A DNA stretch of 6,023 bases, taken from contig JAPKYY010000579.1 of assembly GCA_026394095.1 (NCBI GenBank), positions 1-6,023 on the forward strand, given 5' to 3'. The translations under genes were made by a program, and so were the position numbers. Every line of letters begins with the position of its first letter. Position 1 is the stretch's first letter. Below, piece after piece: positions 1-5,541 of this stretch. Source of the stretch: Acidobacteriota bacterium (GTDB taxonomy: Bacteria; Acidobacteriota; Terriglobia; Bryobacterales; Bryobacteraceae). The notes under the pieces were generated by a model, which searched no databases, had not been told where the DNA came from, and worked only from the letters and a program-made list of their open reading frames with translations.

Positions 1-366
1 GGCGGCCCGATGGAAGTGATCCTTTCAACCAAGATCGCCAAGGTCGACGGTATGGTCGAAAAACAAAAGCAGGATGATGCCCCGGGCACGGTCATCGTCG
101 CCAAAGTCGGCCCCAACAATGAACTCACTTTTGCGAATCTGACCGCCCGCGTCGAAGATGCCGGCAAGTTCAGCATTGCCAATCTTCCGCCTGGTGAGTA
201 CAAGATTTTCGCCTTTGAAGAAGTAGACACCGCCACCGCCTCAGACCCCGAATTTCTTAAGAAATTCGAAGACCGCGCGGGCAATGTAAAGATTGGTGAA
301 GGCGAAAGCAAAAGCCTTAGCCTGAAGCAGATTCGCTACGCCGAAACCACTTCCGCCCCGGCATAG
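1..366 (+). CDS. Carboxypeptidase-regulatory-like (CarboxypepD_reg) domain protein, C-terminal part
   Basis: The frame is open from the first base, so the gene begins upstream of the window; the first ATG in view, at 10, is probably internal. The 121 visible residues have the beta-sandwich pattern of a carboxypeptidase-regulatory-like (transthyretin-like) domain: a D-A-G-K-F-S-I strand, then L-P-P-G-E-Y-K-I-F-A-F-E, then a D-P-E-F-L-K-K-F-E-D segment, and a last strand rich in Lys and Ser. Acidobacteria encode many exported proteins with this domain, often with the same D-P-x-F-L...F-E-D element after the PPGEYK motif; this rests on general knowledge of the family. The domain is a structural or binding module and no catalytic residues are seen. 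The stop at 364-366 lies inside the 3' end of the convergent apbE-like gene, a 31-base tail-to-tail overlap. The exact role is unknown. Confidence 0.8.
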   Translation, partial: GGPMEVILSTKIAKVDGMVEKQKQDDAPGTVIVAKVGPNNELTFANLTARVEDAGKFSIANLPPGEYKIFAFEEVDTATASDPEFLKKFEDRAGNVKIGEGESKSLSLKQIRYAETTSAPA

Positions 367-1064
367 GCCGCAATCAACGCTGCCCTCTCAGTTCCCTTGA
401 GAATCAAACAAGCCGTCGCCAGAGCATCTGCCGTCATGCTGTCCCTGGCCAACACGCTTACCGTCGCAGTGCTCATTACCCGTTGCCCCGACCTCGGGTC
501 CAGAATATGTCCCGGCTGATACGTGTTGCCTGAAGTCGAGACAGCCCGGTTTATCAGCACCCGCTCGGTTTGCTGAAATCCCACAGTCCATCCTGGCTTG
601 CCGCGAGCTAGCACATCCCCCGAGGCGGCGATCAAATGACGCTTGAAACCACTTGCGGCCAGTACCCTCGAGGCCTGATCGTTAGCGTATCCTTTGGCGA
701 TACCCCCCAGATCAAGCAACACACCCTCTTTGAGTAACGTCACAGTTTGGCGGCCCAAGGCGATGTTCTGATAACCAACCGGATTGCCGCGCACGGTAAC
801 GTCAAAAGCCCCACCCGAGAGAAGCGAGAGCCGCTGTGCGAATTGCAGGATGTTGAAGAGATCCGGGCTGACCCTGATGGTCACACCCGCTTTGAGCTGA
901 TTGACTTCGCTGTCTGGTTTGTAGTGGCTCAGTCGAGCATCCAGTTCTTCAAAGCGTCGCTTGGCTGCCAGCATCGCCGCTGTTGGATCCGCGCTCGAAT
1001 AGACCGAGATCCGGATCAGCGTTCCCATACACGGGAACGAGCTACTGGTCTTCCGCGACTCCAT
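336..1064 (-). CDS. apbE: ApbE-family FAD:protein FMN transferase, short form
   Basis: The 242-residue product carries the ApbE signature in order: F-P-C-M-G-T (10-15), F-D-V-T-V (87-91), D-L-G-G-I-A-K-G-Y-A (118-127), S-G-D (148-150), S-T-S-G (176-179, usually A-T-S-G), H-I-L-D-P-R-S-G (186-193) and D-A-L-A-T-A (213-218), whose Asp is a metal ligand in the family. Known members transfer FMN from FAD to a Ser/Thr of a target protein using Mg2+. It is shorter than the usual 300-350 residues: no signal peptide or lipobox, few residues between FDVTV and DLGG, and an early C-terminus. The ATG at 1062-1064 lies 23 bases inside the end of the cytochrome/SUMF1 gene, which suggests coupled translation; no strong ribosome binding site is seen. 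No D-x-x-[S/T]-G-A-[S/T] acceptor motif was noticed in the other visible proteins, so its target is unknown. Family assignment is firm; cellular location is uncertain. Confidence 0.92.
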   Translation of the reverse strand: MESRKTSSSFPCMGTLIRISVYSSADPTAAMLAAKRRFEELDARLSHYKPDSEVNQLKAGVTIRVSPDLFNILQFAQRLSLLSGGAFDVTVRGNPVGYQNIALGRQTVTLLKEGVLLDLGGIAKGYANDQASRVLAASGFKRHLIAASGDVLARGKPGWTVGFQQTERVLINRAVSTSGNTYQPGHILDPRSGQRVMSTATVSVLARDSMTADALATACLILKGTERAALIAAYAGAEVVSA

Positions 1065-2187
1065 TGTTCCAAAACTTGTGCATTTCTTCAGCCGCCGGAA
1101 TCTTCACTGGCCGTACCAGGCGAAAGCCAAGCCCCAGTGCATCCGTGTGATACCAGATCGACTTCGGCAGGTTCGGATCCTGCTGCTTCCAACTCGGGTC
1201 AGAGGGGAATCGAGCCGTGCAGGTTACACGCTCCGGCTTGTCTGCCCACGATCCACCACGCGCCGTATGCGGGTAAGAGGTTTTCGATGGATACCAGACT
1301 TGCGGGTTCTTATAGGCGTCTGCATAGTATTGGTCGGTCGTCCATTCCATTACGTTGCCCAGCATGTCATAAAGCCCAAATGCATTCGGCTTCTTGGTGC
1401 CCACCAACTCGTACTGGCCCTTTTTGAACACAGCCACCTCAGACAGATTGGCCGGTGCAGGTGCATTCGCTTTGCAAGCATATTCCCATTCGGCTTCTGT
1501 CGGCAGGCGATAGAAATGCCCCGTCTTGGCGCTCAGCCACTCCGCATATTTGCTGGCCGCATGATGAGTCATCGAGATAGCCGGGTAGCCTTCGATACCC
1601 ATCCCAAACGACATTTCAACGTAAGGCTTTGTCGGTCGGCTGATCGCATCGATCGCAATGTTGTTCCCGGCAATTTCTCCAGACAACGCAGCAAACATGA
1701 AGAGCCGGTATTCGTTCCAGGTCACTTCGCGAGGTGCCATCCAGAATGGCTCAATCGCCACCTCGTGTTCTGGCGACTCGTCCTTTACATTGTTGTTGCC
1801 CATTTTGAGCTTGCCGGCCGGAATGGGAACCATCTCATAAGGCACATCGGTTCCAGGGATGATGGCCTTGTAGGGCTTCATCACCTTGTCTTTGGCTGAG
1901 GCTTTGACGATTTGTGAATGGATGTTTTGGGTCAAGGCCAGATCATCCGCCATCGCCTTTTGCACTTCAGGGTAGGGAAGCCCGTCGGCCACCCATTGGC
2001 TAAGCGTTGCCTTGTCCTTTGCATTGAGCGGAGGCCCGCCAGGCGGCATAGTGGCAAGCGACGAAACGATCTTGTCTTTTTTACGGACGAAGAATGCGCG
2101 GTCATGACAGGCCGCGCATTGCTTCTCGATTACAGGTTTGACTTCAGTAGCGAAGTCGACAGCAAAAAATGCAAACAACAGAATCAT
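1042..2187 (-). CDS. Monoheme cytochrome c fused to SUMF1/FGE-like domain
   Basis: The 381-residue product has two parts. Residues 12-75 resemble the small cytochrome c domains common in Planctomycetes and Acidobacteria: heme motif C-A-A-C-H at 24-28, a likely axial Met47 in T-M-P-P-G, and L-S-Q-W-V-A-D-G-L before the domain end. Residues 115-360 form a SUMF1/formylglycine-generating-enzyme-like domain: Y-R-L-P-T-E-A-E-W-E-Y-A (226-237), F-G-L-Y-D-M-L-G-N-V-M-E-W (270-282), A-R-G-G-S-W (309-314), G-F-R (354-356). The two copper-binding Cys that follow RGGS in true FGE are replaced by Asp and Val, so formylglycine formation is unlikely. The N-terminus is a short hydrophobic run (2-10) with no basic residue; periplasmic heme attachment needs export, so this may be a weak signal. 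The ATG at 2185-2187 overlaps the upstream stop as ATGA, and no in-frame ATG, GTG or TTG lies between it and the preceding in-frame stop, so the start is well fixed. Confidence 0.88.
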   Translation of the reverse strand: MILLFAFFAVDFATEVKPVIEKQCAACHDRAFFVRKKDKIVSSLATMPPGGPPLNAKDKATLSQWVADGLPYPEVQKAMADDLALTQNIHSQIVKASAKDKVMKPYKAIIPGTDVPYEMVPIPAGKLKMGNNNVKDESPEHEVAIEPFWMAPREVTWNEYRLFMFAALSGEIAGNNIAIDAISRPTKPYVEMSFGMGIEGYPAISMTHHAASKYAEWLSAKTGHFYRLPTEAEWEYACKANAPAPANLSEVAVFKKGQYELVGTKKPNAFGLYDMLGNVMEWTTDQYYADAYKNPQVWYPSKTSYPHTARGGSWADKPERVTCTARFPSDPSWKQQDPNLPKSIWYHTDALGLGFRLVRPVKIPAAEEMHKFWNNGVAEDQ

Positions 2188-3455
2188 ACAAACTTCGTGA
2201 TGCCGGGCTTGGGCGTTGGCATATCCGGCAGGCTCCCCTTGGCGTCAAAAGGCTCAGGGAACGTAGATAGCTTCGAGTTCTGGATCTGTTCCCACGAGAT
2301 CTGAGCGCCGGTGTAGGCGGCAGTCCGGCCCAGGATCGCAAGCAGTGTTGACGAGATCATCCGATCGCCCTTATTCACCACTTCGCCCTTGCGAATCGCA
2401 GCAAACAGGATGTCGTGCTCGTACTGATAGCCATCGTTCTTGGTGCCTTCAAATGCCCAAAGCACCTTGCCCTTGTGGTCTTCTACCAGCGGCAACGGTC
2501 CGCGGCCAATCGTGACTTTACCCTGGGTCCCCATGATGTAGTCGGCGTTTTCGTTGTAAATGCCGGGGATCTGACGATGAGCGATAAACGCCCGCGCGCC
2601 GTTCGGGTACAGGTAGTTGCATTCGAAGTGGTCATAGATATTGCCACCTTCTTGCGGAATCTGGCGTCCACCGTGCGCCACACACGATACGGGCGGTACA
2701 TCCTTGAATGCCCACGCCACCTTGTCCACCGAGTGCACTGCCTGCTCAACAAAGCCATCGCCGCAGGTCCAGATGAAGTTGTACCAGTTCTTGGTCTGCC
2801 ATTCCACGTCACTCATCCCTGCCGGGCGAGTGGAGGCTGGCGGCATCGGCTTCACCGGGCCCGTGTAGTAGGTAGCGTAATAGGACAAAATGTCGCCAAT
2901 GATGCCAGCATGAACCTGCTCCATCAACTGCGCGATGTGGTTGGCATAACGCCACATGAACCCGTCAACAATGCACTTCTTCTTGTCGCGAGCGATCTTC
3001 ACCGATTCGATCACGCTGCGTACGCCAGCCGGGTCTACGGCCATCGGCTTCTCCGTGAAGACATGCTTGTTCTTCTCCACGGCGTAGCGCAGTTGGGTCG
3101 GGCGGAATCCGGGAGGCGTGCAAAGCAACACAACGTCGATGTCGGAATCGATCACCTTTTGATAGGCGTCAAAGCCCAGATACTTCTTGCCATCGGCAAC
3201 CTTAACCTTGGCACCGTTGATGCGGGCAATCCGCCCGAGCGAAGCGTTGATCTGTTCAGTTGATACATCTGCCACTGCGGCCAGTTCGGCATAGTCGTCT
3301 GCCTTCAATGCCTGGGATGCGGCGCCGGTTCCACGGCCTCCAGCACCCACAAGGCCTACCTTGATGGCATTCGTAACGGTCTGGGCTTTAATGATGGCGG
3401 GAGCGGCGATAACGCTGGCTACTTTAAGAAAATCGCGACGAGGTGTTTCCTGCAT
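2184..3455 (-). CDS. Tat-exported Gfo/Idh/MocA-family oxidoreductase
   Basis: The 423-residue product begins with a twin-arginine signal, P-R-R-D-F-L-K (5-11), then the hydrophobic stretch V-A-S-V-I-A-A-P-A-I-I-K-A-Q (12-25), so it is probably exported folded. The Rossmann fold follows: G-L-V-G-A-G-G-R-G (34-42) for the dinucleotide, the C-T-P-P segment (112-115) and the family's T-E-K-P (134-137). The C-terminal alpha/beta domain contains G-D-G-F-V-E-Q-A-V-H-S-V-D (232-244), where His241 and Asp244 fit the usual catalytic or substrate-binding positions. Family members oxidise or epimerise sugars and inositols with a tightly bound NAD(P); the substrate here cannot be read. The gene starts 25 bases after a small membrane-protein gene and ends in an ATGA overlap with the cytochrome/SUMF1 gene, so it is probably part of one transcript. 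No strong ribosome binding site is seen before the ATG. Confidence 0.93.
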   Translation of the reverse strand: MQETPRRDFLKVASVIAAPAIIKAQTVTNAIKVGLVGAGGRGTGAASQALKADDYAELAAVADVSTEQINASLGRIARINGAKVKVADGKKYLGFDAYQKVIDSDIDVVLLCTPPGFRPTQLRYAVEKNKHVFTEKPMAVDPAGVRSVIESVKIARDKKKCIVDGFMWRYANHIAQLMEQVHAGIIGDILSYYATYYTGPVKPMPPASTRPAGMSDVEWQTKNWYNFIWTCGDGFVEQAVHSVDKVAWAFKDVPPVSCVAHGGRQIPQEGGNIYDHFECNYLYPNGARAFIAHRQIPGIYNENADYIMGTQGKVTIGRGPLPLVEDHKGKVLWAFEGTKNDGYQYEHDILFAAIRKGEVVNKGDRMISSTLLAILGRTAAYTGAQISWEQIQNSKLSTFPEPFDAKGSLPDMPTPKPGITKFV

Positions 3456-3480
3456 AAAACATGAGTTTATCTCAATACAA

Positions 3481-3675
3481 TCAGACTGCCCCGCCAGAGC
3501 GTGTATTCTGTTTCCCGTCTTTCGTTTTCGACCGCGAAAACACGATAATCATCACCGTCAGAATCATCATCAACTGCATCACGATCAGGCTCGAACGGAT
3601 GCTATCGGTAGCAATGAGAAATACGTCAGCAGCGAGAATCACCACAAGCCCGATTTGTTTTGAAGGGGATCTCAT
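3481..3675 (-). CDS. Small two-helix membrane protein (second of a tandem pair)
   Basis: I do not recognise a named family. The 64-residue product is a likely membrane hairpin: helix 1 about residues 8-23 (containing A-A-D, Asp17), a short polar turn D-S-I-R-S-S (24-29), helix 2 about 30-46 (containing Gln34), then a hydrophilic, net-basic tail of 18 residues. Basic residues at both ends suggest both termini face the cytoplasm. Its ATG follows immediately after the TAG of the upstream small gene, in the same reading frame, and the purine-rich G-G-T-G-A-A-G-A-A-G before that TAG could act as ribosome binding site. It aligns without gaps to the upstream product (offset 3 residues) with Gly, Leu, Ala-Asp, Leu-Ile, Gln and Met in matching places, suggesting duplication, although hydrophobic bias weakens this. 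The oxidoreductase gene starts 25 bases downstream, so co-transcription is likely. Confidence 0.6.
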   Translation of the reverse strand: MRSPSKQIGLVVILAADVFLIATDSIRSSLIVMQLMMILTVMIIVFSRSKTKDGKQNTRSGGAV

Positions 3676-3846
3676 CTACTTCTTCACCATTTCCTGGACA
3701 CTGCAAACGAAGGCCGGGACTGCAAGCATAAAGACCTGCGAATAGAGCATTCCTGTCGACACTTCCCCAAATAGGATCAGCAATGCGTCTGCGGTGAGCA
3801 TGATCGTGATTCCCAAAACAAAGACGATTTTGTGTCCCGCAGCCAT
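3676..3846 (-). CDS. Very small two-helix membrane protein (first of a tandem pair)
   Basis: This 56-residue frame was found by reading the minus strand directly. The product has a short start (M-A-A-G-H-K), a hydrophobic helix about residues 7-27 with T-A-D-A-L-L-I in it (Asp20), a turn G-E-V-S-T-G, a second helix about 33-50 (Gln37, Pro44) and a basic end V-K-K. The ATG at 3844-3846 is the only normal start in the frame: the preceding in-frame codons back to a TAA contain no ATG, GTG or TTG. A purine run A-G-G-G-G touches the ATG directly, too close for a standard ribosome binding site, so initiation may be weak or the true start may be internal (Met16). The stop TAG abuts the ATG of the next small gene in the same frame. 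No known family is recognised; function is unknown. It would be the first gene of the minus-strand oxidoreductase operon. Confidence 0.5.
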   Translation of the reverse strand: MAAGHKIVFVLGITIMLTADALLILFGEVSTGMLYSQVFMLAVPAFVCSVQEMVKK

Positions 3847-3893
3847 CCCCTGATTCTCACATGTTAACTGGACCGTATCCCCTTATCTGCAAT

Positions 3894-3905
3894 CCATAAA
3901 TATGG
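3894..3905. promoter_or_regulatory. Candidate operator palindrome upstream of vapB
   Basis: A perfect inverted repeat, CCATA-AA-TATGG, ends 12 bases before the vapB start codon. VapB-type ribbon-helix-helix antitoxins usually bind such repeats in their own promoter for autoregulation, so this is a plausible VapBC operator. It lies in the 71-base divergent gap (3847-3917) and so could also affect leftward transcription of the small membrane-protein operon. No convincing sigma70-type -35/-10 pair was found on either strand in the gap. A purine-rich stretch at 3904-3916 (GGGAAAATAAAGG) overlaps the right arm and is the likely ribosome binding region for vapB. The assignment rests on position and symmetry only. 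Confidence 0.35.
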
Positions 3906-3917
3906 GAAAATAAAGGC

Positions 3918-4175
3918 ATGAAGACAACCGTTGAAATTGCCGATCCGCTCTTTCGCCGGGCAAAACAGCATTGTTCTGCAAACGGAATCTCCATGCGGGA
4001 GTTAATCGAAGCATCACTCCGCCTCACTTTGGCTCCCCCTAAGAAGGCTATTCCATTCCGGCTGAAGTCATTCGGTTTCCAGGGCAGCGGTCAAGCGATT
4101 CAAGACTGGTCCAAGATTAGAGAACTGGCTTATGATGGCCGTGGCGGCTTCGACGGCAACGACGCAGACAGATGA
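3918..4175 (+). CDS. vapB: VapB-type antitoxin (ribbon-helix-helix)
   Basis: The 85-residue product starts with M-K-T-T-V-E-I-A-D-P-L-F-R-R-A-K, a beta-strand followed by a helix, then G-I-S-M-R-E-L-I-E-A-S-L-R-L (23-36). This is the ribbon-helix-helix DNA-binding pattern of VapB-like antitoxins. The C-terminal half, with L-A-Y-D-G-R-G-G (70-77), matches the tail that in such antitoxins wraps the toxin and blocks its active site. The gene precedes the PIN toxin and overlaps it by 4 bases (ATGA at 4172-4175), the standard antitoxin-first, translationally coupled arrangement. A candidate operator lies just upstream. The assignment rests on N-terminal pattern and gene order; the precise VapB subfamily cannot be named from the sequence. 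Confidence 0.88.
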   Translation: MKTTVEIADPLFRRAKQHCSANGISMRELIEASLRLTLAPPKKAIPFRLKSFGFQGSGQAIQDWSKIRELAYDGRGGFDGNDADR

Positions 4176-4606
4176 TCGCCGTCGATACGAACATCCTCGT
4201 TTATGCCCATCGGAAGGATTCTCCATGGCATGATCGCGCGGCTTCAGTCTTGATTGAGTTGGCCGAGGGAAGGGAACCCTGGGCTATTCCATGGCCCTGT
4301 GTCCATGAGTTCTTTAGCATTGCAACGCATCCACGCATCTATGTTCCGCCAACGCCAGGAGCGATAGCTTTGGCCGACCTCGATACATGGTTCCAGTCGC
4401 CAACTTTGCAATTGATCGGTGAATCCGGCAACTATTGGGACCTCCTCAAACAGATACTAAAGACGAGTGCTGCAGTTGGGCCAATGGTGCACGACGCCAG
4501 GATTGCTGCGATCTGTCGAGCACATGGGGTCACCACTCTGCTAACCGCCGATCGAGACTTCTCCCGCTTCGACCTCTCCGTCCGCAACCCGCTCAAAACC
4601 CGTTAG
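4172..4606 (+). CDS. vapC: VapC-type PIN-domain ribonuclease toxin
   Basis: The 144-residue product is a complete PIN domain. It opens with M-I-A-V-D-T-N-I-L-V-Y-A (Asp5), has W-P-C-V-H-E-F-F (Glu46), H-D-A-R-I-A (Asp108) and T-A-D-R-D-F (Asp127, with Asp129 nearby). These acidic residues match the four Mg2+-binding positions of PIN ribonucleases, so the enzyme is probably active. VapC toxins cut RNA, often specific tRNAs or the rRNA sarcin-ricin loop, and are held inactive by VapB; the RNA target here cannot be predicted. Length is normal for the family. The start overlaps the vapB stop. No terminator is evident in the 149 bases downstream, which hold no gene I can support. Confidence 0.94.
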   Translation: MIAVDTNILVYAHRKDSPWHDRAASVLIELAEGREPWAIPWPCVHEFFSIATHPRIYVPPTPGAIALADLDTWFQSPTLQLIGESGNYWDLLKQILKTSAAVGPMVHDARIAAICRAHGVTTLLTADRDFSRFDLSVRNPLKTR

Positions 4607-4755
4607 AGAAAACTTGCGAATGTCTTAGCCCTTTCGGCAATCAGGGACTCTACAATTGCCACGATGGCGACAGCGCCTTGAAGAGTGCAAGCTCATGTAT
4701 AGAGTGTTTTATTTTTACCCGTAACTTTTCGATACTCAATCGCTAAGTGTCACTC

Positions 4756-5146
4756 ATGAAACAAATGCTTTTGCTGAGTTTGATGACCGTGGCACTGTTC
4801 GCCGCACCCCCTACCGTCGGGGAGAAGGCTCCTGACTTTACCCTAGGCTGCCGACTTCGCCGGCAAGAGTGTAGTTATGGTCTATCCAGGCCCAGGTGAG
4901 CATCTTAATGAAAAGGCGGCCGAATTCGTGATGGACAAAAATCTTCCCGCTGGCTTTGAGCTCGTCCTCGACCCCGACTACAAATTCACCACGCAATATG
5001 GGCTGCGCTGGGATGCCCCGCAAGAAACAGCCTACCCCTCCACCTTCCTGATCGATTCGAAAGGAATGGTCTTTTTCTCCAAGATCAGCAAGACTCACGG
5101 CGGCCGCACCACCACTACAGAGATCCTCGAAGAACTAAAAAAGTAA
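4756..5146 (+). pseudogene. Decayed exported peroxiredoxin/thioredoxin-fold gene (frameshift, active site missing)
   Basis: Reading begins at ATG 4756 with a signal-peptide-like N-terminus (M-K-Q-M-L-L-L-S-L-M-T-V-A-L-F-A-A) followed by V-G-E-K-A-P-D-F-T-L, the usual opening of the AhpC/TSA-redoxin family. At about 4846 the frame breaks: the original frame runs to a TGA at 4897-4899 (47 residues), while the homologous sequence continues in the +1 frame from 4847 (A-A-D-F-A-G-K-S-V-V-M-V) to TAA 5144-5146. The continuation keeps late thioredoxin-fold features: L-D-P-D-Y-K-F-T, Y-G-L-R-W-D-A-P, and A-Y-P-S-T-F-L-I-D with its cis-Pro. The stretch between V-V-M-V-Y and G-E-H-L-N-E-K-A is far too short; the helix with the catalytic Cys is absent and no Cys occurs in that reading. 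Two independent lesions favour a true pseudogene over a sequencing error. A shorter product from ATG 4877 would lack the active site too. Confidence 0.75.
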
Positions 5147-5174
5147 AGCCGCCCGGGCCTTAGTTCTTGCTCCT

Positions 5175-5537
5175 TCAGCCGGGCCGGAATTCCGGGACGA
5201 GCTCCGACTCAGCGAAGGAGGCGCCGAGCCGTTCGAGGGCATCCTTATCGAATCCCTCAATGCGCTCGGCGATCTTTCCGTCGTCATCGAGTACAAACAT
5301 CGTCGGCACGTGGTGAACCCCAAACTGATTACTCGCCGGATAGCCCTCAGAAGCCAGATCCAGCACCGATTCAATCTTCACTTCAAACTGCTGCCGAAAC
5401 TTCTCAGTCGATTCCGCATCATCCTGCGAGATCCCGAGTACAGGCATGCTCACCCGGTCCAGATAAGGTAGCGTCAGTTTGCAGGTTGGGCACGTTACCC
5501 GGTAAAAAATCAGCAGTGTATTCTGCCTGGCAAGCAT
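5175..5537 (-). CDS. Thioredoxin-like protein with CPTC active site
   Basis: The 120-residue product has the thioredoxin pattern: beta-strand T-L-L-I-F-Y-R-V, active site T-C-P-T-C-K (Cys16, Cys19), helix, then a strand V-L-G-I-S-Q-D-D, and the cis-Pro loop H-H-V-P-T-M-F-V-L-D (Pro78) followed by D-D-G-K. It probably reduces or exchanges disulfides in the cytoplasm, since no signal peptide is present. I chose the ATG at 5535-5537, four bases after the stop of the STAS gene. An in-frame ATG at 5592-5594 would add 19 residues that lie wholly inside the STAS coding sequence and look like shadow sequence. The purine-rich A-A-A-G-A-G-A-G and A-G-G stretches upstream of 5537 can serve initiation. 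The stop is 28 bases from the end of the convergent pseudogene. Substrate is unknown; coupling to the STAS gene suggests a shared transcript. Confidence 0.85.
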   Translation of the reverse strand: MLARQNTLLIFYRVTCPTCKLTLPYLDRVSMPVLGISQDDAESTEKFRQQFEVKIESVLDLASEGYPASNQFGVHHVPTMFVLDDDGKIAERIEGFDKDALERLGASFAESELVPEFRPG

Positions 5538-5541
5538 TTGC

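Noticed and set aside
747..1899. Long plus-strand open frames (747-1427 and 1078-1899) opposite the apbE and cytochrome/SUMF1 genes
   Set aside because: Translations are rich in Arg, His and Cys without any domain pattern and lie fully antisense to well-supported genes; they are shadow frames.
2144..2341. Minus-strand 65-residue frame spanning the oxidoreductase/cytochrome junction
   Set aside because: Out of frame with both supported genes and Arg/Ser-rich; a shadow frame.
2415..3263. A 282-residue plus-strand open frame opposite the Gfo/Idh/MocA gene
   Set aside because: No recognisable motif, while the minus strand has a complete Rossmann fold and Tat signal; a shadow frame.
3361..3745. 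Plus-strand frames across 3361-3745
   Set aside because: They run antisense to the operon head, show biased composition (Ile, His, Arg runs), and have no family resemblance.
4636..4660. Inverted repeat GGCAAT...ATTGCC after vapC as a terminator
   Set aside because: Arms are only 6 bases with a 13-base loop and no T-run follows; likely chance.
4840..4850. Programmed +1 frameshift in the peroxiredoxin-like gene
   Set aside because: No RF2-like slippery CTT-TGA or comparable shift site is seen, and the active-site segment is missing as well, so decay explains it better.
5147..5174. GC-rich palindrome GCCCGGGC between convergent ends as a bidirectional terminator
   Set aside because: The palindrome leaves no loop and the flanks pair poorly; no proper stem-loop with T-tract on either strand.
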